Origin: Brachyspira pilosicoli
Lineage (GTDB): Bacteria; Spirochaetota; Brachyspiria; Brachyspirales; Brachyspiraceae
Assembly (NCBI RefSeq): GCF_036997485.1
Contig: NZ_JAWLPU010000002.1
Span: forward strand, 124,001-188,000
Reading direction: 5' to 3'
DNA: 64,000 nucleotides
The notes under the pieces: model-generated
What the model saw: only the letters and a program-made list of their open reading frames with translations
Told to the model about the DNA's origin: nothing
Databases searched by the model: none
Position numbers and translations under genes: made by a program
In this document: positions 37,820 through 47,480 of the stretch, in pieces
Position numbering within the stretch: position 1 is the first letter of the stretch
Layout of the letters: each line of letters begins with the position of its first letter

Positions 37820-38799
37820 TGGAAAAAATGAAACTTGGAAATACAAATATTGAAATTTCAAGAATAGGTTTAGGTACTTGGGCTATAGGAGGAGGACCTG
37901 CTTGGGGCGGGGATAAAGATGAACAAGTATGTATAGATACTATTAGAAAATGTCCTGAGCTTGGTATCAATTTAATAGACACTGCTCCTGGATATAATTT
38001 TGGAAACAGTGAAAAAATATTAGGTAAAGCATTACAAAAAATGAACCGTAAAGATGTTGTTATTATAACAAAATGCGGTATTGTATGGGAGAGAAAAGGA
38101 AGCCTTTTTAACAAAGTTGGAGATATTCAGCTTTATAAAAACTTATCAAGAGAATCTATACTTGAAGAGATAGAAAATAGTCTTAAACGTATGCAAACAG
38201 ATTATATAGATATTTATATGACTCACTGGCAAGCCGTAGAACCTTATTTTACCCCTATTTCTGATACAATGAAAGTTTTAAATGAACTAAAAGCAAGCGG
38301 TAAAATAAGAGCTATAGGAGCAGCAAATGTTACTGTAGAACATATTGAAGAATATTTAAAATATGGAAGTTTAGATATAGTTCAAGCAAAATATAGTATA
38401 TTAGACCGTGCTATAGAAAAAGATTTGATTCCTATATGTAAAGAAAATAATATTACTATTCAAGCATATTCTCCATTGGAACAAGGATTATTAACGGGAA
38501 CTTTACCTAGAGACTATATTCCTGTTGGTGCTCAATGTAATAAAAAATGGTTCCAAAAAGAAAATATGCAAAAAGCTATGGATATGATGGATAAATGGCA
38601 GGAACTTTGTAAGAAATATAATTGTTCTATCGCTAACTTGGCAATAGCTTGGATACTATCTCAAGGAAAATTTATTAATCTATTAAGCGGAGCAAATACT
38701 GTTGCTGAAATAGAACAAAACGTTAAGTCTATACAGTTAAAATTGTCTGATGAGGATATAAAATATATGCGTGAATTGGCTGAAAGTATTGATAAATAA
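37819..38799 (+). CDS. aldo/keto reductase
   Basis: 326 residues. The AKR catalytic tetrad is visible: Asp and Tyr in LIDTAPGYNFGNSE, Lys in VVIITKCG, His in IYMTHWQ. Also RIGLGTWAIGG at the N-terminus and QAYSPLEQGLLTG. Acts with NAD(P)H on an aldehyde or ketone. As the last enzyme of the operon it may reduce the aldehyde released by the aldolase or interconvert sugar and polyol. Translation is coupled to the kinase by TAATG. About 100 bases separate it from the regulator gene. Confidence 0.9.
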   Translation: MEKMKLGNTNIEISRIGLGTWAIGGGPAWGGDKDEQVCIDTIRKCPELGINLIDTAPGYNFGNSEKILGKALQKMNRKDVVIITKCGIVWERKGSLFNKVGDIQLYKNLSRESILEEIENSLKRMQTDYIDIYMTHWQAVEPYFTPISDTMKVLNELKASGKIRAIGAANVTVEHIEEYLKYGSLDIVQAKYSILDRAIEKDLIPICKENNITIQAYSPLEQGLLTGTLPRDYIPVGAQCNKKWFQKENMQKAMDMMDKWQELCKKYNCSIANLAIAWILSQGKFINLLSGANTVAEIEQNVKSIQLKLSDEDIKYMRELAESIDK

Positions 38800-38845
38800 A
38801 TCTCAGTTAATAATTTATTTTGCTATTTATTATAATAAAAAAACT

Positions 38846-38873
38846 TTGATATAAATCTAATAAATGGTAAAAT
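38846..38873 (+). promoter_or_regulatory. promoter for the DeoR-family regulator
   Basis: TTGATA, 16-base spacer, TAAAAT, about 25 bases before the ATG at 38898, with GAGG between. Confidence 0.5.
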
Positions 38874-38897
38874 AAATAAAAAATTGAGGTTTAAATA

Positions 38898-39650
38898 ATG
38901 AAAAAAAGATTAGATAAAATTAAGAATAAAATAGAAATTGATAAAAAGGTTACTGTTTCTGAATTGAGTAAAACTTTTAATGTAACAGAGGAAACAATTA
39001 GAAGGGACTTAGAAAAGTTAGAGATAGAAGGTTTTTTAACTCGTACTTTTGGAGGAGCAATATTTAATAATCAAACCCAAAAGGAACAAATGAGTTTTTA
39101 TACTAGGGCTTCTATTAATATAGAAGAAAAAAGAAAAATAGCAAGTTTATTTTATAATATGATTGGAAATAAAAAAACTATAGCTGCTGATTCTAGTACT
39201 ACTGTGATGGAAGCTATAAAAGCCATAAAAAACATAAATGGTTTAACTATTCTAAGTTCTTCTACTGAAATTTTTAGAGAATTATTAGGCTCTAAAATAA
39301 ATATTATTTCAATAGGAGGAACATTTAATGAGAAAACTCTTTCGTTACAGGGAAATTTAGCCAAAGAAAATATAAAAAGATATTATATGGATATTGCATT
39401 AATAAGCTGTAAAGGATTGGATATCAATAAAGGTGTTATGGATTCTAATGAAGGAGATGCTGAAATAAAAATGGAAATGATCAAGCAGGCATCAGAAGTA
39501 ATACTTCTTGCTGATAACACTAAATTTAATAGGAAAGCGCTGGTACAATTTTTAGATTTAAATAAGGTGAATTATATAATAACAGATAAAAAACCTACTG
39601 ATGAGTGGATAGACTTTTGTAGAGAGGCAAATATAAATTTGATTTATTGA
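38898..39650 (+). CDS. DeoR/GlpR-family transcriptional regulator
   Basis: 250 residues. N-terminal winged helix-turn-helix KVTVSELSKTFNVTEETIRR then DLEKLEIEGFLTRTFGGA, the exact DeoR-family layout. The C-terminal sugar-phosphate-sensing domain includes AADSSTTVMEAIKAI, ISIGGTFNEKTLSLQG, and LLADNTKFNRKALVQF. Such regulators usually repress a neighbouring sugar operon until a phosphorylated intermediate binds, so the likely targets are the promoters at 32363 and 38846. It is on the same strand and directly downstream of the catabolic genes. Confidence 0.92.
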   Translation: MKKRLDKIKNKIEIDKKVTVSELSKTFNVTEETIRRDLEKLEIEGFLTRTFGGAIFNNQTQKEQMSFYTRASINIEEKRKIASLFYNMIGNKKTIAADSSTTVMEAIKAIKNINGLTILSSSTEIFRELLGSKINIISIGGTFNEKTLSLQGNLAKENIKRYYMDIALISCKGLDINKGVMDSNEGDAEIKMEMIKQASEVILLADNTKFNRKALVQFLDLNKVNYIITDKKPTDEWIDFCREANINLIY

Positions 39651-39671
39651 TGTAACAAAAATATTCCTGTT

Positions 39672-39689
39672 TGATTATCCGTATAATCA
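39672..39689. promoter_or_regulatory. palindrome upstream of the symporter gene
   Basis: TGATTAT-CCGT-ATAATCA is a perfect 7-bp inverted repeat, 20 bases before the symporter ATG. It contains a TATAAT, so it could be an operator over a -10 box. No convincing -35 is seen. Confidence 0.4.
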
Positions 39690-39708
39690 TATATAAGCGA
39701 GGAATAAA

Positions 39709-41055
39709 ATGAAAACAAAAAAACATCAAATGTCTATTGTAAAAAAAATGTTAATAGCTGTAGTATTGGGAATAATATGCGGTATATTATTTCTATACTT
39801 AAGAGAATATTTATTATCAGTAAATAAAGAAAAAATTTGGATAATTATAAGCAAAATATTGTTTAACGATATTTCTGAAGAGAAAGGATTTTATTCCATA
39901 GGACTCTTTTATATTGTTGGTCAATTATTTATGAGATCAATACAGTTAATGATTGTTCCATTAGTTTTATCATCTTTAACAATTGCATTATGCAGCATGA
40001 CAGATACAAATAGATTTGGAAAAATTGTTGGAAAAACTATTATAATATTCATTATTTTTTATATTGTTGGAGCTTTATTGGCTAGCTGTTTTGCATATTT
40101 CCTTAAAAATTTAGGTGTTTTTTCAGTACAATTGCCTGAAATGTATGAAAAGTCTATAATAACAATGGAGGCATATAATCCGCTTGTAACAATTATAAAT
40201 ATAATACCATATAATATAATAGATTCTATATCCTCAAATAATAGTATACTTTCTGTTGTATTAATTGCTGTAATAATGGGGATTTGTCTCAATAAAATCG
40301 GAAGAGAATCTAACTATATTAAAGAATTATTAACTGGTATAAGTAATATAGTAAACTTATATATGAATTTTATTATTAATAAAATAAGCCCTATAGCCAT
40401 CTTTTGTATGATTACAAGAAGTTTTGCTATATACGGCATAGAATATTTAACACCTACAATTGCTTGGATGATATCAACTATAATTATTAGTATAGTATTA
40501 GTATTTACAATTTATCCCATTGGCATTTTTATATCTACAGGTTTAAATCCATTTGTTTTTATTAAAAAAATTACAAAAGTAGGTTTATTTGCAGCAGCAA
40601 CAAATTCATCAGCTGCCACACTTCCATTGAATACCAAAACCTGCATAGAAGAATTAGGATGCAGTGAAGAAATTAGCAGTTTTATTTTGCCAACTGGTAT
40701 GACTATAAATATGAACGGTACCACAGTAATGCATATGATGTCAATAACTTTTATTGCCACAGCAGCTGGAATTAATTTAAAACCCGAACATCTTGTTATA
40801 GCTGCTTTTCTATCAATATGTACAGCTATGGGAACACCTGCTATACCAGTAGCAGGAACAACTATGATATTTGTTATATTATCTGGACTTGGATTTACTT
40901 CTGATTTTTGTATGATTGGATATGCCTTAGTGCTTGCTATGAATTATCCGCCAGGTATGGCAGCAATTACTTTAAATGTTGTAGGAGATGCTGCGACAAA
41001 TGTAATTATAAATGAAAAAGAGAATAAATTAGATAGAGAAAAATATTATAGTTAA
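39709..41055 (+). CDS. dicarboxylate/amino acid:cation symporter (DAACS family)
   Basis: 448 residues, GltP/DctA fold. A serine-rich hairpin motif AAATNSSAATLPLNTKTCIE (HP1), the segment-7 cation site GMTINMNGTTVMHM (NMNGT where NMDGT is common) and the HP2 sequence GTPAIPVAGTTMIF are diagnostic. Substrates are glutamate, aspartate, C4-dicarboxylates or neutral amino acids; the NMNGT variant leaves this open. An expanded loop follows the first helix (ISEEKGFYSIGLFYI). It sits 59 bases after the regulator with GAGG ahead of the ATG, so it may be part of the regulon. Confidence 0.9.
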   Translation: MKTKKHQMSIVKKMLIAVVLGIICGILFLYLREYLLSVNKEKIWIIISKILFNDISEEKGFYSIGLFYIVGQLFMRSIQLMIVPLVLSSLTIALCSMTDTNRFGKIVGKTIIIFIIFYIVGALLASCFAYFLKNLGVFSVQLPEMYEKSIITMEAYNPLVTIINIIPYNIIDSISSNNSILSVVLIAVIMGICLNKIGRESNYIKELLTGISNIVNLYMNFIINKISPIAIFCMITRSFAIYGIEYLTPTIAWMISTIIISIVLVFTIYPIGIFISTGLNPFVFIKKITKVGLFAAATNSSAATLPLNTKTCIEELGCSEEISSFILPTGMTINMNGTTVMHMMSITFIATAAGINLKPEHLVIAAFLSICTAMGTPAIPVAGTTMIFVILSGLGFTSDFCMIGYALVLAMNYPPGMAAITLNVVGDAATNVIINEKENKLDREKYYS

Positions 41056-41069
41056 TGCTATTAATTTAT

Positions 41070-41108
41070 TACGGTATGAATTAGTGTAAAATATTAATTC
41101 ATGCCGTA
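41070..41108 (+). terminator. hairpin after the symporter gene
   Basis: TACGGTATGAATTA and TAATTCATGCCGTA pair over 14 bp with one G-T wobble and an 11-base loop. There is no strong T run after it, so termination is probable but not certain. Confidence 0.55.
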
Positions 41109-41490
41109 GTATGTAATTATTAATTCTAAAAATTATATCAAAATCTTTTAAATTAAAAAAACTACTTCACGCACGGTGAGTAAAATTTTGAATTATAATA
41201 AAATTTATAATTTTCAATTAATGTATATTTGTAACTTTACTCTGCGTGCGGTGAAGAGATTATAAATCTAAATAAAATTGGGGTGGGCTTTAGAATTGCA
41301 GAGAATATTTTAAAGAAGTATAAAATAAAAATAACAGATATAAATTTTAAATATATAGGGCGGGCAAATGTAAATAAATTTATAAGTAATAAATCATTCG
41401 TAATTTTTTTATATTTTATTTAATAGTATTTTTATTTGTACTTTTGATTCTTTGATGAAATTAGCACAGTGTAGACGAAAAAAGGATAAT
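41109..41490. repeat. 382-bp gap with family C palindrome and decayed family A/B elements
   Basis: CTTCACGCACGGTGAGTAAA (41162-41181) is an imperfect inverted repeat of TTTACTCTGCGTGCGGTGAAG (41234-41254) around an AT-rich centre, resembling the CCGCACG/CGTGCGG palindrome at 17772. Near 41279-41318, TTGGGGTGGGCTTT followed by TGCAGAGAATATTTTAA resembles the right end of family B. At 41452-41475, TTGATGAAATTAGCACAGTG recalls copy A6. No gene is seen. Confidence 0.45.
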
Positions 41491-41523
41491 AAAAAAGGCG
41501 ATACCTCATAAAAAGATACCGCC
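41491..41523 (-). terminator. intrinsic terminator after the alpha-2-macroglobulin gene
   Basis: On the minus strand GGCGGTATC, nine-base loop, GGTATCGCC and TTTTTT. Two G-T wobbles in a 9-bp stem. Confidence 0.85.
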
Positions 41524-41553
41524 ATTAATATTTTAATATACTTAAACTATTTA

Positions 41554-44500
41554 TTATTTAGACTCAATTATAACTTTATGCTGTCCGTCATAACCAAACA
41601 CCTCAGGGTTATACATCTCTTCGGCCTTAGTAGCAGGAAGTAAATATTCACCAGGTGTAACAGCACGAACTACATATTTGTATACATGCTCACCCTTGTC
41701 TAAAACATCAGCAAATAATAATATTTTGTCATTGTAGTTTTCAGTGTGATTAAATCCGCCCCACCACCAAGTATTATTATAATTTCCTGTGATGTTTTTA
41801 ACTTCGCTGCTTTCTGTAGCAAATGAAGAGTTTAATATTCTCATACCAGAAGCAATAGGAGTGTCAACTACAACAAAATGTCTTTCATAAGGAACTGTAA
41901 CTTTTACCACAACCACATACTCTTCGCCTTGTTTGAATTTCTCTTTAGTAAGGTCTAATACTCTGCCGTCTTTAGTTTGATACTCTCTCACAATATTTAT
42001 TCCCATATCTCTATTAACAGCTAACTCACGAGGTGCATAAGTAAGTCTTACACCATAATAAAGTCTTCCAGCACCATTTCTTCTAATATTTGCTATAGAA
42101 GCTCTTGTATTTAAATTGCTTAATCTCTCATTCATAAACTCACTTAAAGCATAATTTTGTGTTAAGCTAGGCTGAGTTCTTGAATTAAATGTTTCAGCAA
42201 GTAAAGTTTTTCCCTGATATATAAACTCTGCTTTGAAATTAGGTTTAACATTTTCGTATTTTTTGTAATACATATTCATAGCAGAAAATACTGACACATT
42301 GTCTTGAGTGTTTAAATATCTGCCGTTTTTTCTTGATTGAACAAGCCAGCGAACCACTTTTTCATTGATAGCATTGTCGTATCCTGTTTCTATCAAAGCA
42401 TATAAAGCAACTGAAGTATCTCTCACTGATGAAGAGTGTATCCAGTAAAGATTTTTATATCTCTCTTCTAATTCATAATGAGCAGTATTAGGGTCTTCTT
42501 TAATGGTGTTAAGTATATATTGTCTAACATCAGTAAATGACTTGTTATCATATTTGTTATAATACATAGCTCTCATTAATTGAACCTGTCCATAGAAAGG
42601 TATATTATTAACTTGAGGGTATATTCTGTCTATTATAGCTTTTACATCGTTAGAATTATATCCGCCTTCTGCAAGCACTGCTGCAATATAAGATATAGAT
42701 GAAAGATTAATATACTCATCAAACCAGAAGCTAGGTTTTTCAGCCTCACCGCTCTTAGCATAATTGTTAATATATTCTAATGCCAATTTTAGAGAGTTTT
42801 CGTCTATAGTGTAGCCCTCTTTTTTAGCTTTAATCATAGTCTCAGCAGCATAAGCAGTAAGCCAAGGAGATATCCAAGTTTTGCTAGGATAATAAGAGAA
42901 TCCTCCATTAGGGCTTTGATAAGTAGGCATAGCTTTTAAGAAATTATTTACTGTATTGTCTAATTCTTCTTCAGCTATATCAGTAAGCTTCATGTCTACT
43001 AATAGTCTCTTACTTGTTATTATAGGATAAACTCTTGATAACTGCTGTTCCAAACAAAGGTAAGGATAATTTATAAGATAATTTATTCCTCCTGTAAGCT
43101 CGCTAAATGCACTAGGAGACATATAAACTTCTAAACTTCCAGCACCCTTATAAGCCTCTGTAGTATTTGGCACTCTAATCATTAAATCAGTGTTGTTGTT
43201 TGTAGTGCTTGAGAACATTGCCACAGATTCTGTAGTCATAGGGATATTAACTTTAAATGTTTTCTCTACAGCATCAGTATATTCTCCGCCTTTAGCAAGT
43301 ATTGTAACTTTAGCTTCTCCGCTGTTTGTAGTTATAATATCAAATCTTACATCAGCATTGCCGCCTTTAGGCACAGTTATTTTCTGAGTAGCATTTTGTA
43401 TTAAAGCATTAGAAGATACAGCTTGAACTTCTATCTCTAAATCTTTATCAGAATAATTATAAACTATGCTTCCAGCCTTAAACTTATCTTCAACATAAGC
43501 AAACTCTGGAAGTGTAGGCATAAGCATAATATTTTTCTTAACTACAACAACATCATCAGAAGCACCAAAATAACCGTCTTTATTGATAGCAGAAGCCATT
43601 ATTCTAAATGATGTAATATTATCAGGTAAATTAAATGTAACAGTAGCCTTACCATTAGCATCAGTTTTTACTCTTCCTTGATAAAAAGCAGTTGTTAAGA
43701 AGTTCTTTCTTATACTAAACACATCCATACCCATAGCCTCAGCTTTAGCCATAAGCATATTGTCTGCTCTCATACCATCTCCGCCAGGTGTGTCTCCTTT
43801 CTCGCCATAATTACGCTGACCTATTAAGTGTATTCTTGTGTCAGCACTTGCCACACTCAAAGGTCTCTGTCCATAGAAAGTATTAAACCAGTTTGGAGTT
43901 TTATAGCCTATTAAATTCAATACTCCAACATCAACTACGCTTAGCATAATCTCTGTTTCCATAGGCTCACTTTCTTTAGTTTCAACATATAAATCTACTG
44001 TCATCTCATCACGAGGCTCTAAACTGTCAGCAGATTTTGTTATTGTTACATTAAGCTCTTTTTCACGAGGAGATACTGAAAGCCCAGCATAACCAATCTT
44101 AAACGATGGCTTTCCTTCGTCTGTAGCATAATTAGTATAAGACTCATTTTCAACTCTTCCTTTGACAAGTGAAACACCCACATAAACATTAGGTAAATAT
44201 TCAGGTTTTATAGGCACTTCTATTAAAGCAGTAGAGCCTTCAATATTTGTAACAAAAGAATCTATTACATATTCTCTCTCAACTGTTACCAAAGCAGTAG
44301 CAGATTCATAAGGAGATTTTACCATTATTCTTGCTGTTTCATAAGGTTTATACTCTTCTTTTTCTGTGATAAGCTCAAGTAAATCATCATCAAACATAGC
44401 CCAAGGAGCATAATCTTTACCTATAACATACATATATTCATCAGCAGCAACTTCTCTCTTTTTAGAATCTTTTGCTCTTGCTAACACTATATAAAGACCA

Positions 44501-47307
44501 GAGTTTGTAGGAGTAAAGCTGTAGGCAACAGGGTCTTTTTTTGTTGTAACTGTAGTAGTTTCAATAACATCATCAATCTGTGTAGACTCCCACTCAAATC
44601 TTCCGCCTGTTATAGCCTTTCTTACAGACTCCCAATGTCTTCTTATAACTTGAACTTCTATTTTTTTGCCTTCAAGCCTATTTCCTTCAGTATCAACTGC
44701 AATAAACTCTAACTCTGTAGGCTTATCAGTTTCCAAGAAATAACCTTGTCTTTTTATACCAATATAATAATCACTTCCATGAACCAATACACTCTTAGTT
44801 GTGCTTACTTTTTGAGAATCCTCACCAGATACTGTTGCCTCTATTGTAACATAAGCAGAATGTATTGAACGGCTTGCATCCACTGTCGGACTATAAGCAT
44901 ATTCTCCGTTTTCATCTAATGAACCAGTACCAGTAGCTATTGTAGAATAATAGTTATTATAATACTCATCTTCAAACCAGCTTAATTTTGTAAATCTAAA
45001 TCCTGCATTGTTAGGAGGAGTGAAGAAAGTTTCATTCATAGATATATTATAATCAACTCTATTAGATATCATAGGCTCGCCGAACAAATACCAGCCAGAC
45101 ATCTTAATAGGCATAGTGTCGCCTAAATAATAATTTTTATCTTCAACCCAAAGTCTGCTTTCATATTCTAAAGGCTTAAACTCTTCAACTCTAAAGCTCT
45201 GTGATAAACTATAAAGCTCTTCATCATTGTTTTTTTCATTAGAATTAAATGCCACCCTCACGCTATAATAGCCAGTAGGAGCATCTGCAGGAAGAGTAAA
45301 GTCTATTAAATAAGAACCAAATTCATTTAAGCTAACATCTCCCTTATAAATCTCTTCGCCTCTTGAGTTATTAACAGTAAATGAGCCATTTTTCAAATTA
45401 GTAGGTATATTCCAATTTCCAACAATGTTTTCTCTTACAACACCTTTTATATGTACTTCTTCGCCTGCCTTATAAAGTCCTCTCTCTGTAAACATAGAAC
45501 CATTATACTCTTTGTCAGCAGGTGAATAATCATAACTTATATCCATTCTCCAAGGTGAAACACCTGTACCCCAATCGCTATTGATAAAAGATACATCATC
45601 CCCCTTTGTAACTATTGCCCATTGTCTTGGTGTATCCCATCTGCTTGCTCTTTTTATCCCAAAACTTCTAAAACCTTTAGTAGTAGCTATTCCATTTTCA
45701 TCGGTTGTTGCTTTTTCTAATACTCTATTAAAGTCATCTCTTATCTCTACTTCTGCACCTGCAACAGGCATTCCTGTTTTTAAGTCTGTTACAAATATTG
45801 TATTTGAATCACCTGAGAATTTTCCTGTTACGCCCATAGATGTTATTTGTATTTGTGAAGCTGTTGAATAATCGTACTCGCTTTGGTAGCCTGTTTTACT
45901 TTTAAACTCTATTGATAAAAGACCGTACTCTTTATTATTCATATAATTTGTTAAATATAGTGCAGTTGTAATGTATCTGTTTCTTTCAACATTTGGAGTA
46001 TATTCTGTATTATTATTGTAGCCAAATAAGTTTTTATATTTATTAGTATAATTTCTAAACTCTAGAGTTTCATCATATCTATATACTTGTTTATTTACAA
46101 ACAAGAAAGGTATAATATTTTCTTTATCAACGTATCTGCTTTGTATATAAATTGTATTAGGGTTCATTACCTGCACTGGAAGTTTTACGCCTTCATAAGC
46201 TTCTACAACTCCCATTCCAGAAGGTATTGAAACGCTTGGGTTATAATCTGTAACATTTAATGTAATATTTTTTTCTTCTCCTAAAGTTTGTCCGTAAATA
46301 TCTTTTAAGCTTCCTTTAATTTTTATATTATAAGTGATATTAGGGTTAAATCTAAGGGCATAAAGCGAGAAGCTTTTAGAAGACCATGAGTTTTGTTCTA
46401 TTTCTTCTTGTGTAGGAAGCTGAATTTGCGGGCTTATTTCCATATTTTTTATTAAGTTAGCCCACTCTACTCTTGTACTGAATTTTATTTCTGGAGCTTT
46501 TGGAGAATATGATGCTGTTACTGTTTGCTCTTCTTCTCCATTAAAATAAAAATCATCATGCGTAGAGAAATTAAAAGTATCATTATCTGCTGTGCCTAAA
46601 TCTCCATTAATGGCAGCAAGTCCTTCTTCTATATACACACTTATTTCATCATCTTTATTTAAAGCTTTTTTAGGTTTTATAACCAATACCTGATTTAATT
46701 CATATTCATTAGTTTCCCATTCTCTTAAATCTTCTATTTTTGCATATCTTACATCAAAATCTATCTCTCTATAATTATTGCTTGATATTAATTCTATTTT
46801 CTCTTTTGCACTTTGCAAATATATTGGCATATTATAATAAATAACTATATTAACATCTGTAGGAAGGTCTGATTGTCTGTCATAAGGAGAACTTTTTTGC
46901 ATTATTGGTCTTAAAGTATTAAAAGTCCAAGTATAATCATTTTCTAATATATCACCTGTAAGTTCGCTTTTAATTCCTTTTTTAAGCGTAACTTCTATTT
47001 TTGTATTGTCTGGTAAAGCTTCACTAGGATAAAATGCTAAAGTATTAACAGAAAGCCACCTGTATTTACCTTTGACATCTATATTAAAATTAAAATATTG
47101 ATTAGTTACTTCTTTTACAGCTTGCAATGCAACCATTTGCTGATTGAAAGTTACTGTTATAGCTTCATAGTTAGCTCTGCTTGTATTCTCTCCAATAGGA
47201 GTAGTTCTGTCGATACTAACAGCACCAAATAAAGATAAACTGCTCATAAAAATAAATGACATAATAATAATATAAAATATTTTTAGTCTTAGAATGGACT
47301 TTCCCAT
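41554..47307 (-). CDS. bacterial alpha-2-macroglobulin
   Basis: 1917 residues, the largest gene here. The signal peptide (MGKSILRLKIFYIIIMSFIF and SSLSLFGA) lacks a lipobox cysteine, so the protein should be periplasmic or exported instead of lipid-anchored like E. coli YfhM. Tandem MG beta-sandwich domains fill the first 1150 residues; a bait-like stretch lies around 1150-1180 (RNYGEKGDTPGGDGMRADNM); then TAFYQGRVKTDANGKATVTF and LPDNITSFRI of the MG7 region, and the thioester PYLCLEQQLSRVYP near 1416 in a helical toroid. Such proteins trap attacking proteases covalently. The usual partner pbpC is absent. GGGGG precedes the ATG. Confidence 0.93.
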   Translation of the reverse strand: MGKSILRLKIFYIIIMSFIFMSSLSLFGAVSIDRTTPIGENTSRANYEAITVTFNQQMVALQAVKEVTNQYFNFNIDVKGKYRWLSVNTLAFYPSEALPDNTKIEVTLKKGIKSELTGDILENDYTWTFNTLRPIMQKSSPYDRQSDLPTDVNIVIYYNMPIYLQSAKEKIELISSNNYREIDFDVRYAKIEDLREWETNEYELNQVLVIKPKKALNKDDEISVYIEEGLAAINGDLGTADNDTFNFSTHDDFYFNGEEEQTVTASYSPKAPEIKFSTRVEWANLIKNMEISPQIQLPTQEEIEQNSWSSKSFSLYALRFNPNITYNIKIKGSLKDIYGQTLGEEKNITLNVTDYNPSVSIPSGMGVVEAYEGVKLPVQVMNPNTIYIQSRYVDKENIIPFLFVNKQVYRYDETLEFRNYTNKYKNLFGYNNNTEYTPNVERNRYITTALYLTNYMNNKEYGLLSIEFKSKTGYQSEYDYSTASQIQITSMGVTGKFSGDSNTIFVTDLKTGMPVAGAEVEIRDDFNRVLEKATTDENGIATTKGFRSFGIKRASRWDTPRQWAIVTKGDDVSFINSDWGTGVSPWRMDISYDYSPADKEYNGSMFTERGLYKAGEEVHIKGVVRENIVGNWNIPTNLKNGSFTVNNSRGEEIYKGDVSLNEFGSYLIDFTLPADAPTGYYSVRVAFNSNEKNNDEELYSLSQSFRVEEFKPLEYESRLWVEDKNYYLGDTMPIKMSGWYLFGEPMISNRVDYNISMNETFFTPPNNAGFRFTKLSWFEDEYYNNYYSTIATGTGSLDENGEYAYSPTVDASRSIHSAYVTIEATVSGEDSQKVSTTKSVLVHGSDYYIGIKRQGYFLETDKPTELEFIAVDTEGNRLEGKKIEVQVIRRHWESVRKAITGGRFEWESTQIDDVIETTTVTTKKDPVAYSFTPTNSGLYIVLARAKDSKKREVAADEYMYVIGKDYAPWAMFDDDLLELITEKEEYKPYETARIMVKSPYESATALVTVEREYVIDSFVTNIEGSTALIEVPIKPEYLPNVYVGVSLVKGRVENESYTNYATDEGKPSFKIGYAGLSVSPREKELNVTITKSADSLEPRDEMTVDLYVETKESEPMETEIMLSVVDVGVLNLIGYKTPNWFNTFYGQRPLSVASADTRIHLIGQRNYGEKGDTPGGDGMRADNMLMAKAEAMGMDVFSIRKNFLTTAFYQGRVKTDANGKATVTFNLPDNITSFRIMASAINKDGYFGASDDVVVVKKNIMLMPTLPEFAYVEDKFKAGSIVYNYSDKDLEIEVQAVSSNALIQNATQKITVPKGGNADVRFDIITTNSGEAKVTILAKGGEYTDAVEKTFKVNIPMTTESVAMFSSTTNNNTDLMIRVPNTTEAYKGAGSLEVYMSPSAFSELTGGINYLINYPYLCLEQQLSRVYPIITSKRLLVDMKLTDIAEEELDNTVNNFLKAMPTYQSPNGGFSYYPSKTWISPWLTAYAAETMIKAKKEGYTIDENSLKLALEYINNYAKSGEAEKPSFWFDEYINLSSISYIAAVLAEGGYNSNDVKAIIDRIYPQVNNIPFYGQVQLMRAMYYNKYDNKSFTDVRQYILNTIKEDPNTAHYELEERYKNLYWIHSSSVRDTSVALYALIETGYDNAINEKVVRWLVQSRKNGRYLNTQDNVSVFSAMNMYYKKYENVKPNFKAEFIYQGKTLLAETFNSRTQPSLTQNYALSEFMNERLSNLNTRASIANIRRNGAGRLYYGVRLTYAPRELAVNRDMGINIVREYQTKDGRVLDLTKEKFKQGEEYVVVVKVTVPYERHFVVVDTPIASGMRILNSSFATESSEVKNITGNYNNTWWWGGFNHTENYNDKILLFADVLDKGEHVYKYVVRAVTPGEYLLPATKAEEMYNPEVFGYDGQHKVIIESK

Positions 47308-47337
47308 AAATACCCCCAGATAATATTCAATTATAAT

Positions 47338-47365
47338 GTTATACCATAAATAATTTTAAAGTAAA
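47338..47365 (-). promoter_or_regulatory. promoter for the alpha-2-macroglobulin gene
   Basis: On the minus strand: TTTACT, 16-base spacer, TATAAC, about 30 bases before the ATG. Confidence 0.45.
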
Positions 47366-47446
47366 TAATAAATTAGAATTTATTATATTTTATTTAACAA
47401 TAATATTATGAAAAGAAGATAAAATTTTTAGTTTATAAAAAATATC

Positions 47447-47474
47447 TTGTAATATGTATCATATATTTTATAAT
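47447..47474 (+). promoter_or_regulatory. promoter for the pseudouridine synthase, predicting a leaderless mRNA
   Basis: TTGTAA (47447-47452), 16-base spacer, TATAAT (47469-47474), six A bases, then ATG 47481. The TATAATAAAAAAATG string is identical to that at polA. Confidence 0.6.
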
Positions 47475-47480
47475 AAAAAA

